Below, in pieces: positions 37,589 to 46,504 of a stretch of DNA of 64,000 bases (positions within the stretch are counted from its first letter, which is position 1; the number at the start of each line of letters is the position of its first letter). The translations under genes and the position numbers were made by a program. The notes beneath the pieces were generated by a model. That model ran no database searches and was not told where the DNA came from. It saw only the letters and a program-made list of their open reading frames with translations. The stretch comes from UBA1181 sp963626555. GTDB lineage: Bacteria; Bacteroidota; Bacteroidia; Bacteroidales; Paludibacteraceae. The stretch covers positions 3,750-67,749 of the forward strand of contig CAVFXQ010000008.1 in assembly GCA_963626555.1 (NCBI GenBank), in the 5' to 3' direction.

Positions 37589-38758
37589 ATGAAGGACTCT
37601 ACGAAGGTGTATTTGTATACGGGAGGATGGTGTTTGTATTTCTTGCAAGGGACTTTTGGAATGAAAGGTTCTTCTGTTTCGGCTATCCTATCTGTACTAT
37701 TAGTAACTATCTCCCTTTCGTATGTGTTTTTGGCGCAACCAATTAATGAAATAAAAAGAGGAAAAATACCTTTTTTGTTAGTTGCCTTGGATATGTTTCT
37801 TGTTGTACTTATATTCTATAAAGTATTATATATGGCAAGAGAGGGAGATGTTACAGCACTAATGTCTAAAGACTTGCAGGTTCTGTGTATAACCTTGCTT
37901 CCAGTTTACTTTTACTACTATTATGCGAAAAAGGGTTGCTTGACAGAGAGGGAGATGCGGTATGTTGCTGTTCTGTTTTTTATTTTCATGTTTTTTTACT
38001 ATTTTCAGTCGTATGTGGATATAATGCAGAGGGTGGAGAGTGACGAGTTTACTAATAATGCGGGTCGCTTCTTGGTTACGATATTGCCGATGTTGATGCT
38101 CTTTGACGATAAAAATAGATTGCAAATCATTTTAGGACTTATAGTCTCAGTTTTGGTTTTGTTGTCGGTTAAGAGAGAGGCTATACTTGTTTTGGCAATT
38201 GAAATAATGATAGTTTTTATTTGGAAAACAAGAGATTCATCTATAAAACAGAAGATAAAAACATATTTTGTCTTGCTCGTAACTGTTTCGCTGATTGCAA
38301 TGTTGTTCTATTATATGTTTGAAAACGTAAATTATTTTCAAAAAAGAGTAAGTGAAACGATGTATGGAAATTTGTCGGGCCGAGATAGAATAATTCCGAA
38401 ATTAGTATACGATTATCTTAATGATACTAATGATACTCAATTTCTAATTGGAAGGGGAACTTTAAAGACATTGACTCTTGTCGGGAATTTTGCACATAAT
38501 GATTTGGTGGAGCTGTTTACATGTTATGGAATAGTTGGAGTGGCGTTTTACTTGAATCTTTGGGTAGCATTGATATCTTTTTGGAAAAAACAACAGAGTG
38601 GTGTTTTGAAGATTGCATCATTGATGTTACTTGTGGATTTTTTTTGTGGAGCTTTTTTTTCAAGATTTTATTTTTCAACGTATGTACCTCTTTTTGCAAT
38701 GTTAGGCTTTATCTTAGGAAGACAGAAAAATCGGGAAAGGAGATTGGCGTGTGAATGA
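37589..38758 (+). CDS. O-antigen polymerase/ligase-like membrane protein
   Basis: 389 residues, strongly hydrophobic, with about ten to eleven spans. The arrangement of spans, a basic segment after a span (LLSVKREAILVLAIEI, about 194-209, recalling the VSRxxxL position of ligases) and the late loop with RDRIIPKLVYDYL ... GRGTLK ... HNDLVELFTCYGIVG match O-antigen ligase/Wzy polymerases. HNDLVELF replaces the usual HNEFL. It probably polymerises the repeat unit made by the following genes on the outer face of the inner membrane. It is the first gene of the AT-rich cluster, 6 bases after the cyclase gene, and overlaps the next gene by 8 bases. Polymerase is more likely than ligase because another ligase-type gene exists at 3945-5204, but this is inference. 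Confidence 0.7.
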   Translation: MKDSTKVYLYTGGWCLYFLQGTFGMKGSSVSAILSVLLVTISLSYVFLAQPINEIKRGKIPFLLVALDMFLVVLIFYKVLYMAREGDVTALMSKDLQVLCITLLPVYFYYYYAKKGCLTEREMRYVAVLFFIFMFFYYFQSYVDIMQRVESDEFTNNAGRFLVTILPMLMLFDDKNRLQIILGLIVSVLVLLSVKREAILVLAIEIMIVFIWKTRDSSIKQKIKTYFVLLVTVSLIAMLFYYMFENVNYFQKRVSETMYGNLSGRDRIIPKLVYDYLNDTNDTQFLIGRGTLKTLTLVGNFAHNDLVELFTCYGIVGVAFYLNLWVALISFWKKQQSGVLKIASLMLLVDFFCGAFFSRFYFSTYVPLFAMLGFILGRQKNRERRLACE

Positions 38759-39569
38759 TTACATATTATACAAAGGGTGTTGGATCTGTGCGTCTGCGCC
38801 TCATCTTTGGGAAAAGCTTACTGAGGAAGAAATGTTAGATATGCTTTCTTCTCAGGGGTATATGGTAAGAAATGTTTATGATTATGATTGCAAATATCAA
38901 ACCTCTTTTTGGTGTGTTATAAAAGATTCATTTGGCGGAATGAAAGAACTATCATTGAGAACGAGAAATAAGGTTCGGAGGGCGTTAAAGACAATGGATT
39001 ACAAATTGATTTCGCCAGCACAATTGCTTGAAGATGGTGGTTATGAGGTTATGGTAAAGTCGTGTAAGGGATATAAGGTAAAGTGCAAATATCCTTGCAA
39101 AGATGAGTTTGAGAAATACGTGATGTCATTAACTGATTGTCAGATTTGGGGAGGCTACCTGAAGGATTCTGACCGAATTGTAGTGTACTCAATATGTCGG
39201 GTGGATCAGGATTGTTGCAATCTGCAGACTTGCAAATGTGATCCTTCTTTCTTGAGAAATTTGCAAAACGCGCGTCCTTGTTATCCTTACTATGGGCTAT
39301 TTTACTTTTTAAGTGAATATTACCTAAAACAGTGTGGCTTAAAATATATCTTTGATGGCACAAGAACGGTTACGGAACATTCTAATGTGCAAAATTACTT
39401 AGAAGAAAAATTTAATTTTAGAAAGGCGTACTGTAAGCTTCATGTAAGGTATAAGCCTTGGGTAAAAATTGCTGTCAATATACTATATCCATTCAGGAAG
39501 TGTAAGGTTTTGCCCTTGAAGGTGAGAGGGGTTTTGAATATGGAAGCAATGCAAAGAGGTGAGATGTAA
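38751..39569 (+). CDS. Acyltransferase-like (GNAT/FemAB-type) glycan-cluster protein
   Basis: 272 residues from a GTG start that overlaps the previous stop by 8 bases. No signal peptide or membrane span. The pattern MKELSLRTRNKVRRALK (about 64-80), a middle core and a C-terminal FIFDGTRT-like segment (here KYIFDGTRTVTEHSNVQ) followed by KFNFRKAYCKLHVRYKPW are typical of GNAT/FemAB-like proteins in Bacteroidota capsule and O-antigen clusters. An acyl or aminoacyl transfer to a sugar is a guess. It is unusually rich in cysteine (about 19, including VDQDCCNLQTCKCD), odd for a cytoplasmic protein. Confidence 0.5.
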   Translation: MNDYILYKGCWICASAPHLWEKLTEEEMLDMLSSQGYMVRNVYDYDCKYQTSFWCVIKDSFGGMKELSLRTRNKVRRALKTMDYKLISPAQLLEDGGYEVMVKSCKGYKVKCKYPCKDEFEKYVMSLTDCQIWGGYLKDSDRIVVYSICRVDQDCCNLQTCKCDPSFLRNLQNARPCYPYYGLFYFLSEYYLKQCGLKYIFDGTRTVTEHSNVQNYLEEKFNFRKAYCKLHVRYKPWVKIAVNILYPFRKCKVLPLKVRGVLNMEAMQRGEM

Positions 39570-39570
39570 T

Positions 39571-40047
39571 ATGTTATATTTTTATAGATACGATAGAACG
39601 AAACATCATGATAGTTTGCCCAATAACTTTAATGTTATTTTCAGAAAAACTATTATGCCATTTGATAGTTTCCATAATGTTATGTGGCATGTGTTTTCTA
39701 TTTTGAAAGGAGAATGTCTCTATGAGTATCAAGTTTTGAGAAATGGAGAAATTGTGTCGACGGCGCAGGTGTGTCCTAAAATACCAATTTTTGAATTTAT
39801 CCCTAAAAATGGATGGCATATTGGTCCTTGTCATACGGTAGAATTACAAAGAGGTAATGGTTTCTATCCCTTATTGTTGCAATTTATTGTTCGGGAACAT
39901 CCAAATAGAGATTTCTATATGATTATAGACGAGAAGAACATATCTTCGCAGAAAGGTGTTGGTAAGGCAGGTTTTGAAAAGTTCGCTGAGGGTAAAAAAG
40001 ACTGCTTGGGAAGATATGTGAAAGAGATAGAAATCGTTACGAAATGA
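39571..40047 (+). CDS. Small GNAT-like acyltransferase of the glycan cluster
   Basis: 158 residues from ATG 39571, one base after the preceding stop; a GTG four codons upstream is possible. The middle (GEIVSTAQVCPKIPIFEFIP) and especially the HIGPCHTVELQRGNGFYPLLL segment (about 88-108) match the GNAT acetyl-CoA-binding pattern, where a strand is followed by R-x-x-G-x-G/A and a helix (here QRGNGFYPLLL). It is probably a sugar N-acyltransferase. The short C-terminus FYMIIDEKNISSQKGVGKAGF agrees with the GNAT fold's last strand and helix (new partners, older siblings). It overlaps the next gene by ATGA. Confidence 0.6.
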   Translation: MLYFYRYDRTKHHDSLPNNFNVIFRKTIMPFDSFHNVMWHVFSILKGECLYEYQVLRNGEIVSTAQVCPKIPIFEFIPKNGWHIGPCHTVELQRGNGFYPLLLQFIVREHPNRDFYMIIDEKNISSQKGVGKAGFEKFAEGKKDCLGRYVKEIEIVTK

Positions 40048-41156
40048 ACAAATCAAATAAAATAATCCTTCTCACAGAATCTCTTGATTCAGGCGGTGCT
40101 GAACGCCAGTTGGTTTCTCTTGCTGTTCTTTTGAAAGAAAATGGAAAGAATGTGGAGGTTTGGACTTACGATTCAAGAAATTTTTACTTGACGAATTTGT
40201 TGAATTCAGATATTCCTTATTATTGTTTTGCAGAGGGGAAAAATAAAATAAGCAGAATTTTAACATTCACAAAAAAAATATATGAAGTTCAGCCGAGTGT
40301 TCTGATTGCATATTGTGATTCTCCTTGTGTTTTGTCATGTATTTGTAAGTTGTTATTGTTCGTTTTGAGGATAGATTTTAATTTAATTGTTTCAGAGAGA
40401 AACATAACCTGGAAAATTTCGATGAAAGCAAGACTGAAGTTCTCGCTTTTTAGATTTGCAAGCAACATTGTTACAAACACTTATACTCAGAAATCATTTA
40501 TAGAAAAAAAATTTAGAATTTTAGCAAAGAGAACAGTTGCTATTAGTAATTGCATTGATACCAATTTTTTTGTGCCATCCATGAAAAAATGTGATTGTCT
40601 CGATGAAACTATTCGTTTGTTGACAGTTGGGAGAATTTTCGCTCAGAAAAATGTTAAAACCTATTTTTGTGCAATAAAGAAACTTGTTGACGAGGGATAT
40701 AAAATAAGAGTGGACTGGTATGGTACAATCCAAGATGAATCTTATTATAAAGAATGTGTTGATTTTATAAATGAAAATTCCCTTGAAAAAATAATTTTTT
40801 TCCATTCTCCTGTTGTGAACATTAGAGAGGTATATTATAATTCGGATGTTCTTTGCCTTCCTTCTTTGTATGAAGGATGTCCTAATGTATTATGTGAGGC
40901 GATGGCGTGTGGACTACCTGTCACTTGTAGTTCTGTGTCTGACATTCCGTTGATTGTTGGATCTGAAAATGCCCCTTTCCTATTCAATCCTGAGAATGTT
41001 GATTCTATTGTTAGAAGTTTAAGTTCATTATTGTCCAAGGATAAATTAATTTTGTGTGAAATAGGTCGGAAGAATAGAGAAAGAATTGTATTAAATAATT
41101 CGAAAGAGATTTTTCTGTCAAAATATTTATCATTGATAGAGTCCCAAGATATATGA
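40044..41156 (+). CDS. Glycosyltransferase family 4
   Basis: 370 residues. The N-terminal Rossmann half opens with IILLTESLDSGGAERQLVSLA, the sugar-acceptor pattern of GT4 enzymes. The C-terminal half has LLTVGRIFAQKN and the family's EX7E motif in SLYEGCPNVLCEAMACGLPV, which binds the nucleotide-sugar donor. It is a retaining cytoplasmic enzyme that adds one sugar to the lipid-linked repeat unit; donor and linkage are unknown. It starts within the ATGA overlap with the preceding gene and its stop overlaps the next start the same way, so translation is probably coupled. The stretch is very AT-rich compared with flanking housekeeping genes. Confidence 0.88.
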   Translation: MNKSNKIILLTESLDSGGAERQLVSLAVLLKENGKNVEVWTYDSRNFYLTNLLNSDIPYYCFAEGKNKISRILTFTKKIYEVQPSVLIAYCDSPCVLSCICKLLLFVLRIDFNLIVSERNITWKISMKARLKFSLFRFASNIVTNTYTQKSFIEKKFRILAKRTVAISNCIDTNFFVPSMKKCDCLDETIRLLTVGRIFAQKNVKTYFCAIKKLVDEGYKIRVDWYGTIQDESYYKECVDFINENSLEKIIFFHSPVVNIREVYYNSDVLCLPSLYEGCPNVLCEAMACGLPVTCSSVSDIPLIVGSENAPFLFNPENVDSIVRSLSSLLSKDKLILCEIGRKNRERIVLNNSKEIFLSKYLSLIESQDI

Positions 41157-41686
41157 AAAAGAAGTTAGTCTTAGTTTTATACTATTTGATACTCAGATAT
41201 CTTCCCTCAACTGATAATTGTTTGTTTATGTCTCGGGTTATTAGAAAACTGAGAGGTATAACAAGAGTCGTTTTTGATAGTAGTGGAACGAATATCAATA
41301 TAGAAAGAGGCGCGGATTTTGGTAGTGGAAGAGGCATTCTAATTGGCAGTAACTCAGGACTAGGCATAAACAGTAAAGTGAGAGGACCTTTGGAAATAGG
41401 AGATAATGTTATGATGGGGCCGGAGGTAATGATATTTACGTCTAATCATAGATTTGATAGAATTGATATCCCAATGATCTGTCAGGAGAGAGAAGAACCT
41501 AAAAAAGTTGTGATCGGAGATGATGTATGGATAGGAGCAAGAGTAATCATACTTTCTGGTGTTCGTGTTGGAAATGGTGTTGTAATAGGTGCGGGATCTG
41601 TAGTAACTCACGATGTCCCAGACTATGCGGTTGTGTGTGGTGTGCCTGCTAAAGTTATAAGATATCGAAATGGAAAAGAAGTATAG
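41153..41686 (+). CDS. Hexapeptide-repeat (left-handed beta-helix) O-acetyltransferase
   Basis: 177 residues. A short hydrophobic N-terminus is followed by [LIV]GxxxxI-type hexapeptides from about 50 (IERGADFGSGRGILIG, LEIGDNVMMGPEV, VVIGDDVWIGARVIILSGV, VGNGVVIGAGSVVTHDVP) and the family end GVPAKVIRYR. TSNHRF (about 96-101) provides the usual catalytic-region histidine. This is the maltose/galactoside/NodL/WcaF acetyltransferase type, using acetyl-CoA to acetylate a sugar of the growing glycan. It overlaps the genes on both sides. Confidence 0.88.
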   Translation: MKKKLVLVLYYLILRYLPSTDNCLFMSRVIRKLRGITRVVFDSSGTNINIERGADFGSGRGILIGSNSGLGINSKVRGPLEIGDNVMMGPEVMIFTSNHRFDRIDIPMICQEREEPKKVVIGDDVWIGARVIILSGVRVGNGVVIGAGSVVTHDVPDYAVVCGVPAKVIRYRNGKEV

Positions 41687-42710
41687 CTACTATCTTATTG
41701 GTAATGCGGGTGGCAAGGCTCACAGTTTGGATGGTCAAACGGTGAAAACACAGATGATGATTCAGTTAATGTCGGCCTTGAATCTTGATTTCCAATGTTA
41801 TGATACGGCAGATTTTACGGAAAACCGTTGGAGTGTTTTTAAAATGTTCCGAAATATTTGTCGAACAGACAAACTGATTTATCTGCCAGCGAAACGAAAT
41901 TTGTTATTGATTTTCCCTCTGATTTTTATTCTTTCTAAACTATTCCACACGAAAATCTATTATTTCGTTATCGGTGGATGGTTGGCAGAATATTTAAAAA
42001 ACAAGCCGTTGCATCGTTGGATGTTAAAGCGTATTGAGCGGATTTGCACAGAAACGGATTTGCTGAAAAATCGAATGCAAACGGGATATAGGTTTGACAA
42101 TGTAACGCGATTTGATAATTTTCGATATTTTGATAATTTGTTTGTTGAAAATCACCAAGAAGGAATTTTGAAGGTTGTTTTTTGTGCGAGAGTGGAAAAA
42201 AGGAAAGGGGTGGAGACTCTTTTAAAAACAGCTGATTTTTTCCACAAAGAATATGAGAATCGAATCTCTGTGGAGGTATATGGAAAGATTTCTCCGTTGG
42301 AATTAGAATGGGAAAATGAGTTTCTGAAGCATCCAAATGTGAAATATAAAGGAGTTCTGTCTCCTAATGGGATTTCAACTATACTTTCAAAATATGATGT
42401 ATCTGTTTTGCCGACACAATATGCCACGGAGGGACTTCCTGGCACAGTCATTGATGCTTTTGTCTCAGGTATTCCTATTATAATAACGGAGTGGCAATAT
42501 GCGCATGAGTTCATTCAAGATGGGGAGAATGGCTTCATCATTCCGTTTGGCGATTGCTTAGATGTTCTAAAAGACAAAATCATTTATCTTTTAGAACATG
42601 AGAATGAATTATCGCAGATGAAACGTTCAGCATTTGAGTGTCGGGATCGTTTTTCTGCAGAAGTGGCGAGGAAAAAGTTTGAGGAGATAGTGATGGTGAA
42701 GTGTGAATAA
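41670..42710 (+). CDS. Glycosyltransferase family 4 (GT1/GT4-like)
   Basis: 346 residues. The N-terminus YYLIGNAGGKAHSLDGQTVKT is a familiar GT4 opening in polysaccharide clusters. KVVFCARVEKRKGVETLLK begins the C-terminal donor domain, and TEGLPGTVIDAFVSGIPII carries the EX7-type motif with a Glu at the start but Asp at the second acidic position. It is a cytoplasmic sugar transferase; donor unknown. It starts 17 bases inside the acetyltransferase gene. It is the last gene of the overlapping block; a 152-base gap with only weak promoter-like elements follows. Confidence 0.85.
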   Translation: MEKKYSYYLIGNAGGKAHSLDGQTVKTQMMIQLMSALNLDFQCYDTADFTENRWSVFKMFRNICRTDKLIYLPAKRNLLLIFPLIFILSKLFHTKIYYFVIGGWLAEYLKNKPLHRWMLKRIERICTETDLLKNRMQTGYRFDNVTRFDNFRYFDNLFVENHQEGILKVVFCARVEKRKGVETLLKTADFFHKEYENRISVEVYGKISPLELEWENEFLKHPNVKYKGVLSPNGISTILSKYDVSVLPTQYATEGLPGTVIDAFVSGIPIIITEWQYAHEFIQDGENGFIIPFGDCLDVLKDKIIYLLEHENELSQMKRSAFECRDRFSAEVARKKFEEIVMVKCE

Positions 42711-42862
42711 GTCTCTTTATTTGCAAATATAAGGTGGTTGTTGTCGTAAACAAGAAACTATCACAATCTTTTTGAATGTGTGAGGTTTTATCTTTTTTAT
42801 TTTATTAACTTTATAATGATTTTGGCTGATCTATAATACAGAAATGTGTCATTCCTAATAAA

Positions 42863-44128
42863 ATGAAAAAAAAACTCGCCATTATAGGCTTAGGCTATGT
42901 GGGACTTCCCTTGGCTCGCCTTTTTTCTACTAAATATGAGACGATTGGCTATGATTTGAATAGTCAACGTGTGGAGTCGTTGATGCAGGGCATAGACGCT
43001 ACTTGTGAGGTGCCAGACGACCTACTATTGGATGCAATCCGTAATCATGGTTTTCGTTGCACTTCTAATATAGAGGATATTCAAAGCTGCAACATTTATA
43101 TCGTTGCCGTTCCGACGCCTGTGGATATGAACAATCGTCCTGATCTTCGTCCTCTGATCTCGGCAAGTGAGACGGTGGGAAAGGTCATCTCGAAAGGCGA
43201 TATTGTCATTTATGAGTCGACCGTCTATCCTGGTGTGACGGAGGAGGACTGCATACCAGTGGTGGAAAGTGTCAGCGGATTGAAATACAATGTGGATTTC
43301 TTCGCTGGGTATTCACCAGAACGTATCAATCCTGGAGATAAGGAACATACAGTGGAGAAAATTAAAAAAGTGACGAGCGGTTCAACACCAGAAATAGCGG
43401 ATGTGGTGGATCATCTTTACAATTCTGTCTTAGAGAACGGAACATTTAAGGCATCCTCTATTCGTGTGGCTGAAGCATCTAAGATTATTGAAAACTCGCA
43501 GCGGGATGTCAATATTGCCTTTATGAATGAGTTGGCGAAGATTTTTAATGCGATGAACATTGATACGCATGATGTGATTGAAGCAGCCTCTACAAAATGG
43601 AATTTCATCAAAATGTCGCCTGGATTGGTGGGCGGTCATTGTATCTCGGTCGATCCTTACTACTTGATTCAGAAGGCGCAGGTGTATGGTGTTCTGCCTC
43701 GCATTATGTCATCTGCTCGTCGCCTCAACGATGGCATGGGCGACTATGTGGCGAACCAGACTATCAAATGTATGAACAAAAAGGGCATTTTGGTGAAGGG
43801 TGCCAAAATCCTGATATTGGGTGTTACGTTCAAAGAGAATTGTCCAGATATTCGCAATACGAAAGTGGTGGATATTTACCATACTTTGCGAGAATATACA
43901 GAGAATATCACGGTGTGCGACCCATGGGCAAACGATGAAGATGTGATGCGTGAGTATGGTGTGTCTGTTGAGAAAGAGATCCCGACCGAGCGATTTGATG
44001 CCATTATATTGGCAGTCCCTCACAGTCTTTTCCATAACATAGATATCCATTCTTTGAAGAAAGAAAATTCGGTAGTCTATGATGTGAAGGGATTTTTAGA
44101 CAGAAGTCTTGTGGATATGCGACTCTAA
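42863..44128 (+). CDS. UDP-N-acetyl-sugar 6-dehydrogenase (TviB/WbpO type)
   Basis: 421 residues. The NAD-binding motif is GLGYVGLPLA (9-18). Conserved landmarks are YESTVYPG (117-124), SPERINPGDKEH (151-162), the central dimer helix EASKIIENSQRDVNIAFMNE, and the catalytic Cys260 in VGGHCISVDPYY. GVTFKENCPDIRNTK opens the C-terminal UDP-binding domain. The enzyme oxidises C6 of a UDP-hexose twice to give a uronic acid. This subgroup normally acts on UDP-GlcNAc or UDP-GalNAc, so the glycan probably contains an acetamido-uronic acid. No epimerase partner is visible in the window. GC content is higher than the upstream glycan genes, so it may have been recruited separately. Confidence 0.9.
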   Translation: MKKKLAIIGLGYVGLPLARLFSTKYETIGYDLNSQRVESLMQGIDATCEVPDDLLLDAIRNHGFRCTSNIEDIQSCNIYIVAVPTPVDMNNRPDLRPLISASETVGKVISKGDIVIYESTVYPGVTEEDCIPVVESVSGLKYNVDFFAGYSPERINPGDKEHTVEKIKKVTSGSTPEIADVVDHLYNSVLENGTFKASSIRVAEASKIIENSQRDVNIAFMNELAKIFNAMNIDTHDVIEAASTKWNFIKMSPGLVGGHCISVDPYYLIQKAQVYGVLPRIMSSARRLNDGMGDYVANQTIKCMNKKGILVKGAKILILGVTFKENCPDIRNTKVVDIYHTLREYTENITVCDPWANDEDVMREYGVSVEKEIPTERFDAIILAVPHSLFHNIDIHSLKKENSVVYDVKGFLDRSLVDMRL

Positions 44129-44137
44129 ATAGCGAAA

Positions 44138-45139
44138 ATGATATCCATAATTTGTCCTGTATATAATGAGGAGGCGAACATTGTCCAATGTATTGATTCC
44201 ATATTGAATCAAGATTTGACAGAACCATACGAGCTTCTGTTAGTAGATGGAAAAAGCACAGATCGAACGGTGGAGATTATTCAACCTTACTTGAAATCAC
44301 ACCCCTTTATTCGTCTGTTGGAGAATCCGAAACGGACGGCACCCTGTGCGATGAATATCGGTATGCAAGCGGCAATAGGTGAAATCATCATTCGTATTGA
44401 TGCCCACAGTGAATATCCGAACGATTATTGCAGTCGGTTGGTTGAGGCTTTGCGGACATTGCCGAATGCTGAAAATGTTGGGGGTGTGGCAGTTGGTACA
44501 AATACGGAAACCACGAATACGGCTGTGGCTATTTCTTCTGTGTTATCACATCCTTTAGGAGTTGGCAACAGTCAGTTTCGTATCGGAACGAACGAGATAA
44601 AGGAGGTGGACACAGTTCCCTTCGGTTGTTTCCAGAAATCTATTTTTGAGAGAGTCGGATTCTACAACGAAAAACTCACCCGTAATCAAGATATCGAACT
44701 GAATGAGCGAATCCGAAAGTCGGGGGGCAAGATTTATCTTTTGCCCGACTTGCAGATAAAATATAAAGCACGCTCCACCTATTCGGCATTGGCAAAGAAT
44801 AATTTTGAGAACGGACTTTGGAACATTCTTACCTTGTATTATACACGAAATTTATCTGCGCTATCTCTGCGCCACTTTGTTCCGCTGCTTTTTTTGCTAT
44901 CGTTGATTATCCCCACCTTGCTGATGTTGATAAATCCTCTCTTCGGAATTTTGTCGGCTATGTCTCTCTTCGTATACCTTATATTAATAATAGGCGTAAG
45001 TGTGAAGATGGATAGAGAAAATGAATGTGGTATCCATCGCTTTGTGTTTACATTTTTCACTTTGCATTTCTCATACGGATGGGGAAGTATAGTGGGATTG
45101 TTCAAGGTTCTATGGATGTGTGTTTGGGAAGAGAGATAG
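44138..45139 (+). CDS. Glycosyltransferase family 2, ExoA-like
   Basis: 333 residues. The GT-A fold starts at ISIICPVYNEEANIVQCI. VDGKSTDRT and RIDAHSEYP (the Asp pair region that binds metal and nucleotide sugar), NVGGVAVGT and NQDIELNERIRKSGGKI (acceptor/catalytic ED-type motif) follow. Hydrophobic segments at about 245-290 and 300-325 anchor it to the inner membrane, as in ExoA of succinoglycan synthesis. It adds a sugar to the lipid-linked intermediate. It begins 9 bases after the dehydrogenase stop, so the two are probably cotranscribed. Confidence 0.87.
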   Translation: MISIICPVYNEEANIVQCIDSILNQDLTEPYELLLVDGKSTDRTVEIIQPYLKSHPFIRLLENPKRTAPCAMNIGMQAAIGEIIIRIDAHSEYPNDYCSRLVEALRTLPNAENVGGVAVGTNTETTNTAVAISSVLSHPLGVGNSQFRIGTNEIKEVDTVPFGCFQKSIFERVGFYNEKLTRNQDIELNERIRKSGGKIYLLPDLQIKYKARSTYSALAKNNFENGLWNILTLYYTRNLSALSLRHFVPLLFLLSLIIPTLLMLINPLFGILSAMSLFVYLILIIGVSVKMDRENECGIHRFVFTFFTLHFSYGWGSIVGLFKVLWMCVWEER

Positions 45140-45183
45140 AAACACGAGCGTCAGTTGAACGTGGATAATCGGAGAGAAAATGT

Positions 45184-45191
45184 TATCTTTG
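45184..45191 (+). promoter_or_regulatory. -7 box for rsmG
   Basis: TATCTTTG is a perfect TAnnTTTG match 26 bases before the rsmG ATG. No TTTG lies at the expected -33 distance. Confidence 0.5.
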
Positions 45192-45217
45192 TTAGAAAAT
45201 AGAATAGTGAAAATAGG

Positions 45218-45847
45218 ATGGAGCAGATATTGAAATATTTCCCCAACTTGACAGAACGTCAGAAAGAGCAGTTTGCCTCTCTTTACGATCTATACACCGA
45301 TTGGAATAGTAAAATAAACGTGATTTCCCGTAAGGATATAGAAAATCTTTATGAGCATCATGTCTTGCATTCGTTGGCGATTGCAAAGATTATCACTTTT
45401 CAACCAGAAACGCAGATTATGGATGTGGGTACGGGTGGAGGTTTTCCTGGAATTCCGTTGGCGATTCTTTTCCCAACTTGCCATTTCCATTTGGTAGATT
45501 CTGTAGGTAAGAAGATTCGTGTTGCAACTGAGGTGGCTACGGCTATTGGGTTGGAGAATGTGACCTTTGCCTACGAGCGTGTGGAAGATGAAAAACAAAA
45601 ATTTGAGTTTGTCGTTAGTCGTGCGGTGATGCCGTTAGGTGATTTGATGCGCTTGGTGTCAAAGAATGTTGTTACAAAGAACCCTAAGAATGCTTTGCCG
45701 AACGGAGTCATCTGTTTGAAAGGAGGCGAGTTGGCAGCGGAGGTGCAACCCTACCGAAAGATGGCAAGTGTTTTTGATGTGAGCGATTTCTTCTCGGAGG
45801 AGTATTTCAAGACGAAGAAGGCGGTTTATGTTCCAGTCGTAAAATGA
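45218..45847 (+). CDS. rsmG: 16S rRNA (guanine-527-N7)-methyltransferase RsmG
   Basis: 209 residues, normal length for the family. LYDLYTDWNSKINVISRKDIENLYEHH (spread over about 25-52) is the family's N-terminal signature. The SAM-binding motif is MDVGTGGGFPGIPLAI, followed by HLVDSVGKKIRV and VVSRAVMPL. The enzyme methylates G527 of 16S rRNA in the 530 loop; its loss gives low-level streptomycin resistance in model bacteria. A perfect -7 box lies upstream, which suggests a fresh transcription start after the glycan cluster. The next gene starts 6 bases beyond the stop. Confidence 0.94.
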   Translation: MEQILKYFPNLTERQKEQFASLYDLYTDWNSKINVISRKDIENLYEHHVLHSLAIAKIITFQPETQIMDVGTGGGFPGIPLAILFPTCHFHLVDSVGKKIRVATEVATAIGLENVTFAYERVEDEKQKFEFVVSRAVMPLGDLMRLVSKNVVTKNPKNALPNGVICLKGGELAAEVQPYRKMASVFDVSDFFSEEYFKTKKAVYVPVVK

Positions 45848-45853
45848 GATGCC

Positions 45854-46504
45854 GTGGCTGATTTTGTCGGAAATAAGTTTGTAGCGCGTCGCAAAAGGTT
45901 GGTTGAGTTGTTGAGACAGAAAGGAATTTCGTCCGAGCGTGTGTTAATGGCTATTCAGTTGGTGCCACGCGAGTGTTTCATGCCTGCATCTATGTCTGAG
46001 TTGGCTTACGAAGACAAGGCATTCCCTATTGGTGCTGAGCAAACTATATCGCAGCCCTATACGGTGGCACGTCAGACGGATTTGCTGTGTCTGCGAGGTG
46101 AAGAGAAAGTGTTGGAGATTGGAACAGGGTCGGGCTATCAGACGGCAGTACTCTTAGAATGTGGTTGTAGGGTCTATAGTGTTGAACGGATAGCCTCTTT
46201 GTATGAACATGCAAAAGAAAGGTTGTCGCGGTTAGACTATACGCCTTTTTTGAAAGAAGACGATGGTCACGAGGGTTGGCAGAGTAACGCTCCGTTTGAC
46301 CGAATTATCATCACTGCTGGATGTAAGCAACTTCCTCAGAAACTATTAGGACAGTTGGCAGTCGGCGGCATTATGGTGTTGCCGATAGAGAAGTCTGGTG
46401 AACTCCGATTGTGCCGTGTTGAGCGGAAAAGCGAATCCGATTTTCAGTCGGAGTTTTTTGAGACTTGTGCATTTGTTCCTATGTTGGAAGGAGTGGTGGA
46501 GTGA
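45854..46504 (+). CDS. pcm: Protein-L-isoaspartate O-methyltransferase
   Basis: 216 residues from a GTG start 6 bases after rsmG. Family landmarks are VPRECFMPASMSELAYEDKAFPIG, QTISQPYTVARQTDLL, the SAM motif VLEIGTGSGYQTAVL and RIIITAGCKQLPQKLLGQL. The enzyme methylates isoaspartyl residues in aged proteins so that they can revert to aspartate. It is cytoplasmic and probably translated from the rsmG transcript. A perfect palindrome starts right at the stop codon. Confidence 0.94.
   Translation: MADFVGNKFVARRKRLVELLRQKGISSERVLMAIQLVPRECFMPASMSELAYEDKAFPIGAEQTISQPYTVARQTDLLCLRGEEKVLEIGTGSGYQTAVLLECGCRVYSVERIASLYEHAKERLSRLDYTPFLKEDDGHEGWQSNAPFDRIIITAGCKQLPQKLLGQLAVGGIMVLPIEKSGELRLCRVERKSESDFQSEFFETCAFVPMLEGVVE

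Noticed and set aside
42711..42862. Promoter for the UDP-sugar dehydrogenase
   Set aside because: Only imperfect boxes (TATCTTTT, TAACTTTA) with wrong spacing to TTTG were seen, so none was annotated.
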